From contig JAGVGV010000112.1 of NCBI GenBank assembly GCA_020056895.1, forward strand, positions 1-7,731: a stretch of 7,731 nucleotides of DNA. Reading direction: 5' to 3'. Position 1 is the stretch's first letter. The number at the start of each line of letters is the position of its first letter. Of this stretch, positions 1 through 5,277 are shown in pieces. The notes under the pieces are model-generated. The model did not search any database. It had not been told where the DNA came from and saw nothing but the letters and a program-made list of their open reading frames with translations. The position numbers and the translations under genes are program-made. This stretch comes from Deltaproteobacteria bacterium (GTDB lineage Bacteria > Desulfobacterota > Desulfarculia > Adiutricales > JAGVGV01).

Positions 1-1
1 A

Positions 2-547
2 GAAGGAAAGGGCACCGGTCTGGGGTTGGCCACGGTGTACGGCATCGTCAACCAGAATGGCGGCCATATCGATGTATATAGTGAACCGGGCCAAGGAACC
101 ACCTTTAAAATTTACCTGCCTCGGGTCATGGCTGCCTCGGAAAAAGAAGGCGGGGACGCCAAGCAAAAAGTGAAAGGCGGCTCGGAAACCATACTTGTGG
201 TGGAAGACGAAATGTCCATCCTTAAAATCAGTAAATTCATATTGAATCAACTTGGATACAAAGTCCTCACGGCCGGGACTCCAGGTGAAGCATTGACCCT
301 GAGCCTTCAGTATGAAGGCCCGATCCATTTGCTTCTTCTTGACGTGGTGATGCCGGAAATGAACGGCAAGGAACTCAAGGAAAAAATCATGATGAATCGG
401 CCAGACGTCAAGACGCTGTTTATGTCGGGGTACACGGCCGATGTGATTGGTTCCCATGGCGTGATCGACGAAGGCGTTGCTTTCGTTCAAAAACCGTTCA
501 CCGTCCCGGAACTGGGGACCAAAGTCAGGGAAGTATTGGATGCATGA
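2..547 (+). CDS. Hybrid sensor histidine kinase, C-terminal part (HATPase end + receiver), 5' truncated
   Basis: The frame is open from base 2, so the gene enters from outside the window; 181 residues are visible. Residues 1-40 are the end of a HATPase_c domain: the G2 box [13 protein letters not shown] and the closing strand motif [16 protein letters not shown]. After a short charged linker (about 41-60) comes a complete receiver domain. It has the acidic pair E68/D69 (VVEDE), phospho-acceptor D114 ([13 protein letters not shown], codon 341-343), the switch Ser142 (MSGYT) and Lys164 (VQKPF). This is the usual tail of a membrane or cytosolic hybrid kinase in which the kinase core phosphorylates its own C-terminal receiver. 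The sensor, HisKA and most of the ATPase domain are missing, so the stimulus cannot be judged. No DNA-binding domain follows. I see no clear terminator after the TGA at 545-547. The family is certain; the function in the cell is unknown. Confidence 0.93.
   Translation, partial: EGKGTGLGLATVYGIVNQNGGHIDVYSEPGQGTTFKIYLPRVMAASEKEGGDAKQKVKGGSETILVVEDEMSILKISKFILNQLGYKVLTAGTPGEALTLSLQYEGPIHLLLLDVVMPEMNGKELKEKIMMNRPDVKTLFMSGYTADVIGSHGVIDEGVAFVQKPFTVPELGTKVREVLDA
10..31 (+). repeat. 22-bp exact direct repeat, copy 1 (kinase G2 box)
   Basis: Bases 10-31 are identical to 4637-4658. Both encode the same ATP-binding G2-box peptide (GTGLGLA) of two different hybrid kinases. This looks like conserved coding sequence, not a mobile repeat, but its location at the extreme contig end suggests it contributed to the assembly break. 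Confidence 0.85.
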
Positions 548-608
548 TACCGATGCCGGATTGCTTGGTCTCACGGGATCAGCTAGAGGCTAAGAGGGCA
601 TATTCTGT

Positions 609-869
609 TCAAGACAGCCGTTCCTTCCGGATCATTTCTTCCAATAGCGTCAACGCGGCGTCAAAATCATCGGTTTCAATCAAGGCTCGGATCCGGTCCA
701 GATCCACATTCAATCCTTGCCCTTGCACCGCGGTTTGGAATTCATCGAATCGCTTCAGGGCGTCCAGGCCCCCGGCGCGAAGCTGAGCGGCCAGACGCTG
801 GGGAGGGGGAGGGGGACAGGGCGGGGGCAGGTGTGCGGGGGAGGAAAATATGGGGAAGGGTCTTGACAT
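609..869 (-). pseudogene. Probable C-terminal remnant of a signalling protein
   Basis: An 86-codon minus-strand frame. Its last ~60 residues look like genuine protein: amphipathic helices with the motifs LDALKRFDEFQ, LDRIRALIETDDFDAALTLLEEM, and codon use like the neighbours. From memory this resembles the small helical C-terminal module found after the last receiver or HPt region of some hybrid sensor proteins, where a DFDAAL-type motif closes the protein. The first ~25 residues are a proline run (PPPPCPPPPP) that looks like an interdomain linker, not a natural N-terminus. The ATG at 867-869 has a poor ribosome site, its codon overlaps the -35 box of the arsM promoter, and an in-frame stop lies just upstream at 885-887. 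I therefore read it as the 3' end of a longer gene cut off by a rearrangement that placed the ars promoter at the junction. An expressed small orphan protein is the alternative. Confidence 0.5.
800..827 (+). other. G-quadruplex-forming G-tract
   Basis: Five consecutive G-runs of 4, 5, 5, 3 and 5 bases are separated by loops of only 1, 1, 3 and 1 bases (A, A, ACA, C). This exceeds the usual G3+N1-7 definition. Further G-runs follow at 836-841 and 852-860. The tract ends about 35 bp upstream of the arsM -35 box, with the G-rich strand being the non-template strand for arsM. On the minus strand it encodes the proline run of the remnant gene. Formation in vivo is untested. Confidence 0.75.
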
Positions 870-891
870 CCCACTTTTAAAAAACTACACT
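863..891 (+). promoter_or_regulatory. Sigma70-type promoter of arsM
   Basis: A perfect -35 hexamer TTGACA (863-868) is followed by exactly 17 bp and TACACT (886-891, 4 of 6 matches to TATAAT). The spacer is AT-rich in an otherwise GC-rich region. The start site would fall near 898, giving a leader of roughly 105 nt before arsM. It is the best promoter match in the window and points at arsM and the redox gene behind it. Confidence 0.72.
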
Positions 892-909
892 TCTAAACAA
901 TTAGAAATG
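888..909 (+). promoter_or_regulatory. Palindromic operator candidate over the arsM start site
   Basis: The perfect inverted repeat TTCTAA (891-896) / TTAGAA (901-906) has a 4-bp centre (897-900), and extends to 8 of 9 paired positions over 888-909. It overlaps the -10 box and the expected start site, where a repressor dimer would block polymerase. Winged-helix repressors of the ArsR/SmtB family commonly bind AT-rich palindromes at such positions, and an arsenite-responsive repressor would fit the gene, but no regulator gene is present here, so the identity of the protein is inference. Confidence 0.6.
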
Positions 910-977
910 AGGCCGTCCGACCTCGGGACTCAACAGACCGGAGACCCGCCCCGGCGTACTCATCTGAAACATTCATT

Positions 978-992
978 TTGGTTGATAACCAA
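978..992 (+). promoter_or_regulatory. Inverted repeat just upstream of the arsM ribosome site
   Basis: TTGGTT (978-983) and AACCAA (987-992) form a perfect 6-bp inverted repeat with a 3-base centre (GAT). It ends two bases before the strong Shine-Dalgarno run GAGGAGG (995-1001). It could be a second operator or a small leader hairpin next to the ribosome site; the hairpin would be AT-rich and weak, so an effect on translation is uncertain. Confidence 0.4.
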
Positions 993-1005
993 TTGAGGAG
1001 GAAGA

Positions 1006-1797
1006 ATGAAAACCAACCATGAAATCCGCCAGGCCGTCCTGGAAAACTACCGCCAGGCGGCCCTTCGGGATGCCCCCGGCGCCTGCTGTTCTCCCGGTTG
1101 CTGTTCCCCCGCCGGACTCCCGTCGGCCAATGAAATGTCCAAGGCCCTGGGCTATTCCGAAAACGATGTGGCCGCGGCGCCAGAGGGCGCCAATATGGGT
1201 CTTGGGTGCGGCAACCCTCAGGCCATCGCCGCGTTGCGGCCGGGGGAAGTGGTTCTGGACCTGGGCGCCGGGGGCGGGTTCGATTGTTTTCTGGCCGCTC
1301 GCCAGGTGGGACCTGAAGGCCGGGTGATCGGCGTGGACATGACTCCGGAAATGGTGGCCAAGGCCCGGAACAACGCCGAAAAAGGGGAATTCACCAACGT
1401 TGAATTCCGTCTGGGCGAGATCGAAGCCCTGCCCGTGGCCGATCGTTCGGTGGATGTGATTTTGAGCAACTGCGTGATCAATCTTTCGGTGGACAAAGGA
1501 GCCGTGTACCGGGAAGCCTTCCGCGTTCTCAAGTCCGGCGGCCGGTTGGCCATCTCGGACGTGGTGACCCTTCAGCCTCTGCCCGAGGCCATCCGGGAAG
1601 ACCTTCGGCAATGGGCCGGGTGCGCGGCCGGCGCCTTGAGCGTGAAGGAGCTAGACCAAATCCTGACCGACGCGGGTTTCGTGGACGTTCGGGTTGACGT
1701 GGACGGCCGAAGCGGGGAATTCATCAAGGAATGGGCGCCCGGGACGAAGTTGGAGGACTACGTGGCATCGGGTCGGATCCAGGCCCGCCGGCCCTAA
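1006..1797 (+). CDS. arsM: Arsenite S-adenosylmethionine methyltransferase ArsM
   Basis: A 263-residue soluble class I methyltransferase. ArsM enzymes transfer methyl groups from SAM to thiol-bound As(III), giving mono- to trimethylated arsenicals. The SAM site is clear: motif I VLDLGAGGGFD (83-93), GVDMTPEMVAKAR (109-121, acidic D111), and GEIEALPV (137-144). The three As-binding cysteines of the family are present: C68 in LGCGNP, C156 in SNCVINLS and C206 in AGCAAGAL. The 50-residue gap between the last two matches that of the Cyanidioschyzon enzyme (C174-C224). An extra pair of vicinal cysteines (CCSPGCC, 27-33) lies near the N-terminus, as in many bacterial ArsMs, and may capture As(III). 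Length is normal. The ATG at 1006 follows GAGGAGG by 4 nt. It is the first gene after the promoter at 863-891 and is probably co-transcribed with the redox gene downstream. The call is secure; the final methylation product cannot be told. Confidence 0.96.
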   Translation: MKTNHEIRQAVLENYRQAALRDAPGACCSPGCCSPAGLPSANEMSKALGYSENDVAAAPEGANMGLGCGNPQAIAALRPGEVVLDLGAGGGFDCFLAARQVGPEGRVIGVDMTPEMVAKARNNAEKGEFTNVEFRLGEIEALPVADRSVDVILSNCVINLSVDKGAVYREAFRVLKSGGRLAISDVVTLQPLPEAIREDLRQWAGCAAGALSVKELDQILTDAGFVDVRVDVDGRSGEFIKEWAPGTKLEDYVASGRIQARRP

Positions 1798-1830
1798 CTT
1801 CAGTAATATCCTCCTGGTGGAACGCAAAGA

Positions 1831-1855
1831 TTCCCCGGACCGATCCTTCGGGGAA
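1831..1855 (+). other. Intercistronic hairpin between arsM and the redox gene
   Basis: TTCCCCG (1831-1837) and CGGGGAA (1849-1855) pair perfectly over 7 bp with an 11-base loop. No U-run follows directly, so it is more likely an mRNA-stabilising or processing hairpin than a full terminator, though partial attenuation between the two genes is possible. Confidence 0.5.
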
Positions 1856-1886
1856 CCCATCTTATCCTTTCATAAAGGGGAGAATT

Positions 1887-2357
1887 ATGGACGAAATCGG
1901 CCAGCGCATGATGAAAATCCACGAAGAAGGATTCTATTGCAGCCAGATCATGGTCCGCATGGGCTTGGACAACCTGGGCCAGGAGAATCCCCAACTGGTG
2001 GCCGCCATGGAAGGCCTGAAAGCGGGATTCGCCTACGCCGGTAAAACCTGCGGCGCCCTGACCGGGGCCATTGGGCTTTTGGGCCTGTACGCGGGGCGAG
2101 GGGGAGCCGACCAGGAACCTCATCCAGCCTTGGACCCCATGGTGCTGGAACTTGTGGATTGGTTCGAAACTCAGTTCGGATCGAAATACGGCGGGATTGA
2201 CTGCGAAAAGATCACGAGCGGCCGCCACGATGACGAAGCGAAGAAAAACTGCCAGGTGGTGGTCTATTTCACCTACCGGCAGACCCTGGACATCCTGTCC
2301 CGGCGCGGATTCGCTCAGGATGGTTCCAGCCTCGATGACCGCCGGGCCGTGGCCTGA
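1887..2357 (+). CDS. C_GCAxxG_C_C family putative redox-active protein
   Basis: A 156-residue protein matching the small redox family defined by four conserved cysteines and a CGAxxG motif (TIGR01909/PF09719). Visible here are C18 (FYCSQI), C55 in TCGALTG (54-60, followed by the hydrophobic segment AIGLLGLYAG), C106 (GIDCEKI) and C122 (KKNCQVVV). Length is close to the family's roughly 140 residues. There is no signal peptide and no convincing membrane helix, so it should be cytoplasmic. The start at ATG 1887 is chosen because it follows AAAGGGGA (1875-1882) and the conserved N-terminal helix begins there; the frame is open further upstream but lacks homologous-looking sequence. It lies 89 bp after arsM on the same strand with no promoter seen in between. 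The biochemical role of this family is not established. A thiol-redox partner for arsenical chemistry is a reasonable inference from the context only. Confidence 0.88.
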   Translation: MDEIGQRMMKIHEEGFYCSQIMVRMGLDNLGQENPQLVAAMEGLKAGFAYAGKTCGALTGAIGLLGLYAGRGGADQEPHPALDPMVLELVDWFETQFGSKYGGIDCEKITSGRHDDEAKKNCQVVVYFTYRQTLDILSRRGFAQDGSSLDDRRAVA

Positions 2358-2385
2358 TTTCCGCCTGATCCCCGCCTTTTTTTCG

Positions 2386-2432
2386 GCCGCCTGGGGGACC
2401 CGCATTCCTATCCCCGGGCGGCGTTCCTTTGT
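2386..2432 (+). terminator. Rho-independent terminator-like hairpin after the arsenic unit
   Basis: GCCGCCTGGGG (2386-2396) pairs with CCCCGGGCGGC (2412-2422) over 11 bp, with one G-U wobble, around a 15-base loop. The strongly GC-rich stem is followed by GTTCCTTTGT (2423-2432), a moderately U-rich tail. It lies 28 bp after the stop of the redox gene and before the next promoter, as expected for the end of the unit. The imperfect U-tract keeps the call moderate. Confidence 0.6.
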
Positions 2433-2452
2433 ACCAAAAAAATAGCATGGCC

Positions 2453-2481
2453 TTGTTTTACTCACAAAGGTCCCCTACACT
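2453..2481 (+). promoter_or_regulatory. Candidate promoter of the receiver/hybrid kinase pair
   Basis: TTGTTT (2453-2458) and TACACT (2476-2481) are separated by 17 bp, the same geometry and the same -10 hexamer as the arsM promoter. The leader to the GTG start at 2596 would be about 108 nt. The -35 match is weaker (TTG plus one further base). Confidence 0.45.
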
Positions 2482-2595
2482 TAATAGAAAAGATTCCGAT
2501 CCCATCCGGATTGTCCAGGGGGAGGGAATCGACGAACCATTCACGAAATCCATGCCCAACGGATTTACCGTTTCGGGAGGCTTCGGGGAAAAAAC

Positions 2596-3018
2596 GTGAC
2601 CCTTGGTGAATTCGACCCACAAGCCCTGCCTCGGGGAACCGAACGGATTCTTCTGGTGGACGATGAACCGGATATGGTGGCGTCCATCACGCTGGTGTTC
2701 AAGTATCTTGGGTACCAAGCCCAGGGTTTCATCACCCCGGGCGAGGCGCTGGATGCTTTTCGGAAGGAACCGGACCAGTATGACCTTTTGGTTCTGGATC
2801 ATTTCATGCTTGAAATGGATGGAATGGAACTGGCTCGGCGGGTAAGGACCGTCCGGTCGGATGTTCCCATGATCTTGTGCAGCGGTTATTGCGATAAAGT
2901 TCCCGCGGACCAGTTGATCCAGGTGGGGGTTCAGGCCGTGCTCAACAAGCCGGTCAGCCTGGAACAATGGGCCCGGACCATCCGCCGGGTGTTGGACCAG
3001 AACCAGCCCGGTGAATGA
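2596..3018 (+). CDS. Single-domain response regulator (receiver only)
   Basis: A 140-residue protein consisting of one receiver domain (about 16-137) with no output domain. The acidic pair D22/D23 (LLVDDEP), phospho-acceptor D68 (LVLDHFMLEMDG), Ser96 (LCSGY) and Lys118 (LNKPV) are all present, so it should be phosphorylatable. The residue three after D68 to five after it reads FMLEM, where most family members have a proline (MMPxM type), a mild deviation in the loop after the active site. The start is GTG 2596, preceded by GGGGA (2585-2589) at 6 nt; no in-frame ATG is available upstream of the domain. Its stop overlaps the next start as ATGA, so it is translationally linked to the hybrid kinase. 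It resembles that kinase's own C-terminal receiver (shared [37 protein letters not shown] elements), suggesting duplication. It likely serves as a phosphate shuttle or sink. Confidence 0.88.
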   Translation: MTLGEFDPQALPRGTERILLVDDEPDMVASITLVFKYLGYQAQGFITPGEALDAFRKEPDQYDLLVLDHFMLEMDGMELARRVRTVRSDVPMILCSGYCDKVPADQLIQVGVQAVLNKPVSLEQWARTIRRVLDQNQPGE

Positions 3019-5195
3019 TCGAAACCGCCCCGCGCGAATTGATTTCGTTGGATATCCGACGGGATTCACCTCAGGGGGCGGCCCATGGAGCCGATGCCAA
3101 CCCGAAGAATGCGGGAGGAACCACGAGCGTGAACGAACCGGATGAATTACGTCCCCGGGTTCTGATCGTGGAAGACAGCCAGTCCCTGGCTATGGCCATG
3201 GCCTTTCGGTTGTGGAACGCGGGGTACGAAGTGGTGATCGCCCCCAACCGAACCCAGGCCCTGGACCACTTGCAAACCCGACCTCCGGAACTGCTGATGC
3301 TGGATTATGTTCTGCCCGACGTGGTCGGGCTGGAATTTTTCGAGTGGCTTCGTCGGGAACATCCGGCTCTTCCCCTGGTTATGGTCACGGGCCGGGGCAG
3401 CGAGCAGCTGGCGGACCGGGTGCTGGCCGATGGCGCCCGGGATTACGTGGTGAAATCGGATGTTTTTTTGGAAATCCTGCCGGCCGTGGTGGGCCGGGTG
3501 CTGGCCGAAGACCGGATCCGACGTGAATTGGACCGTAAGGAAAACGATCTGAAGGATCTGTACCTAACTCAGGAAATCCGGGTAGCTGAACGGACAGCGG
3601 AACTGGCCCGGGCCAACGAACGCCTTCGGGGGGAAGTGGAGGAACGCCGGAAAGCGGAAGCCGCCCTTCGGGAATCGGAAAACAAATACCGCATGGTCAC
3701 CGATTTCGCCCGGGAAGCGATCGTGGTGGCCCAGGATGGCCTGCTCAAGTTCGCCAACCCCCAGGCGGAAATCCTGACTGGGTACAGCCTGGAGGAAATG
3801 GAAAACCGGCCCTTCGACGACCTGATCCATCCCGAGGACCGCGAAATGGTTTTGGCCCGCCACCGGCGCCGTCTGGCGGGCGAACCTCAACCGGAACGGT
3901 ATGAATATCGGGTTGTTCGAAAGAACGGGCAGGAACGATGGGTGGAGCTGAAAACCGCCCTGATCCAGTGGCAAGGCCGGCCCGCGACGCTCAATTACCT
4001 GGACGACATCACGGACCGGAAAAACGCGGAACGGCACCTCAAGCAAGCCCAAAAAATGGAGGCCATGGGGGCCCTGGCCGGCGGGATCGCGCATGATTTC
4101 AACAACATTTTAGGCGTGATCATCGGGAATTCCGAACTGGCCCAGCTTTTGGAAAAAGAAGGCCGGCCGGTGGAAGGCTGCCTGGAACAGATTTTGGGCG
4201 CCGCGTACCGAGCCAAGAACCTGGTGGGGCAGATTCTGACCTTTAGCCGGAAAACCAGCCACCGGATCGAACCCGTGGACATCCGGCCCATCGTCAAGGA
4301 AGCGGGGCGTTTTTTACGTTCTTCGTTGCCGTCCACCATTGAAGTGCAGGTTTCAGTTCCTCCCGATCCCGCTTTTGTTCAGGCGGACGCCACCCAGATT
4401 CATCAGGTGCTCATGAACCTGGGCGCCAACGCCGGCCATGCCATGAGGGACAACGGCGGCCTGCTGACCATCCGGCTCGAACCCTTCACCCCAACCAATC
4501 CTTCTCCTTCCGGTTCGAAGCCGGCGGACGCCAAGGAAGGATACCGGCTCACCGTGGCCGATACCGGGCACGGAATTGAACCGGATATTCTGGAACGGAT
4601 GTTCGAACCGTATTTCACCACCAAGGAGCCGGGGGAGGGCACCGGTCTGGGGTTGGCCGTGGTCCACGGCGTGGCTCAAAGCCATCAGGCTGACATCCGG
4701 GTTTTCAGCGAGGTGGGGCGGGGCACTCGGTTCGAAATGGATTTTTCTCCGGCCGACGAGGCTTTTCCGGCCGAAGCGACGGCCAGCCTGGATTCCAGTC
4801 TGCCCAAGGGGTGGGAACGGATTCTGTTGGTGGATGATGAACCCAGCCTGATTCAGGTGGGCCGGAATCTTTTGAGCCGGCTGGGATACCAGGTAACGGG
4901 CCTGACGTCCAGCCGCGAAGCATGGGAGCAATTCCAGGCGGACCCCGATGCCTTTGACCTGGTGATTACGGATCAGACCATGCCGGAAATGACCGGTTTC
5001 GAATTGTGCCGCCGGATCCGAGGGCTTCGGCCGGATCTGCCGGTGGTTTTATGCACGGGGTACAGCCGCCGGATTACCGAAGACATCGTCCACGCCGCCG
5101 GGCTTCAACGCCTGCTGATGAAACCTCTGGAAATACGGGACGTGGCTCGGGTGATTCGGGAAGTTCTGGATGATCCTCCGGTTTTGATCGAATGA
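3015..5195 (+). CDS. Hybrid histidine kinase REC-PAS-HisKA-HATPase-REC
   Basis: A 726-residue soluble hybrid kinase with no membrane segment. Domain order: disordered start (1-45); receiver 1 (48-165) with D54, phospho-acceptor D97 (MLDYVLPD), T125 and K147; a charged coiled-coil linker (165-222); PAS domain (about 222-337; SENKYRM to [10 protein letters not shown]); HisKA with phospho-acceptor H360 (GGIAHDFNN); HATPase with N-box N468/N472, G1 DTGHGI (516-521), F-box FEPYFTTK and G2 GEGTGLGLA (540-548); receiver 2 (603-720) with D607/D608, D653 ([11 protein letters not shown]), T681 and K703. All catalytic residues are intact. The N-terminal receiver suggests it is itself switched by another kinase, or by the receiver protein encoded just upstream. 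The PAS pocket ligand is unknown. The ATG at 3015 overlaps the upstream stop; a GTG at 3129 behind GGGAGG is a credible alternative start that would remove the disordered 38 residues. No DNA-binding output is present. Confidence 0.93.
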   Translation: MIETAPRELISLDIRRDSPQGAAHGADANPKNAGGTTSVNEPDELRPRVLIVEDSQSLAMAMAFRLWNAGYEVVIAPNRTQALDHLQTRPPELLMLDYVLPDVVGLEFFEWLRREHPALPLVMVTGRGSEQLADRVLADGARDYVVKSDVFLEILPAVVGRVLAEDRIRRELDRKENDLKDLYLTQEIRVAERTAELARANERLRGEVEERRKAEAALRESENKYRMVTDFAREAIVVAQDGLLKFANPQAEILTGYSLEEMENRPFDDLIHPEDREMVLARHRRRLAGEPQPERYEYRVVRKNGQERWVELKTALIQWQGRPATLNYLDDITDRKNAERHLKQAQKMEAMGALAGGIAHDFNNILGVIIGNSELAQLLEKEGRPVEGCLEQILGAAYRAKNLVGQILTFSRKTSHRIEPVDIRPIVKEAGRFLRSSLPSTIEVQVSVPPDPAFVQADATQIHQVLMNLGANAGHAMRDNGGLLTIRLEPFTPTNPSPSGSKPADAKEGYRLTVADTGHGIEPDILERMFEPYFTTKEPGEGTGLGLAVVHGVAQSHQADIRVFSEVGRGTRFEMDFSPADEAFPAEATASLDSSLPKGWERILLVDDEPSLIQVGRNLLSRLGYQVTGLTSSREAWEQFQADPDAFDLVITDQTMPEMTGFELCRRIRGLRPDLPVVLCTGYSRRITEDIVHAAGLQRLLMKPLEIRDVARVIREVLDDPPVLIE
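3113..3131 (+). promoter_or_regulatory. Alternative ribosome site and GTG start for the hybrid kinase
   Basis: GGGAGG (3113-3118) stands 10 nt before an in-frame GTG (3129-3131), whose product would begin just before receiver 1 ([16 protein letters not shown]). The ATG at 3015 has only a weak GGTGA-like sequence ahead of it and relies on coupling to the upstream stop. Either or both starts may be used. Confidence 0.45.
4637..4658 (+). repeat. 22-bp exact direct repeat, copy 2 (kinase G2 box)
   Basis: Identical to bases 10-31 and in the same codon phase of a homologous G2 box. Flanking bases differ on both sides, consistent with conservation or local gene conversion between paralogous kinase genes, not with a transposed element. 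Confidence 0.85.
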
Positions 5196-5277
5196 CTCTC
5201 GCCCGGACATCCGAGGGGAACCCGGACGGCGTTTTCACCATCCATTCCCAAGTCCTTTTCCTCAACCTTCGAACCGC

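Noticed and set aside
973..1611. Long minus-strand open frame opposite arsM
   Set aside because: It is antisense to a fully conserved enzyme; its H-, R- and G-rich translation shows no domain and no ribosome site. It follows from the GC-rich codon pattern of arsM.
1800..2465. Minus-strand frame of 221 codons opposite the redox gene
   Set aside because: It crosses the terminator and is a mirror of the conserved C_GCAxxG_C_C gene; no recognisable motif.
2426..2470. Inverted pair CCTTTGT / ACAAAGG around the second promoter
   Set aside because: Seven-base arms separated by 31 bp are expected by chance and do not form a compact operator or hairpin.
2482..2595. Possible remnant of kinase coding sequence before the receiver gene
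   Set aside because: Translations in the three + frames show no HATPase or PAS motif leading into the receiver, so I treat it as leader sequence.
2458..3069. Minus-strand frame opposite the receiver gene
   Set aside because: Antisense to an intact receiver domain with all active-site residues; no family features of its own.
5196..5277. Bidirectional terminator between the convergent kinase and radical SAM genes
   Set aside because: CGCCCGG (5201-5207) and CCGGACGGCG can pair only with a 3-base bulge, and the T-run that follows is four long; too weak to call in either direction.
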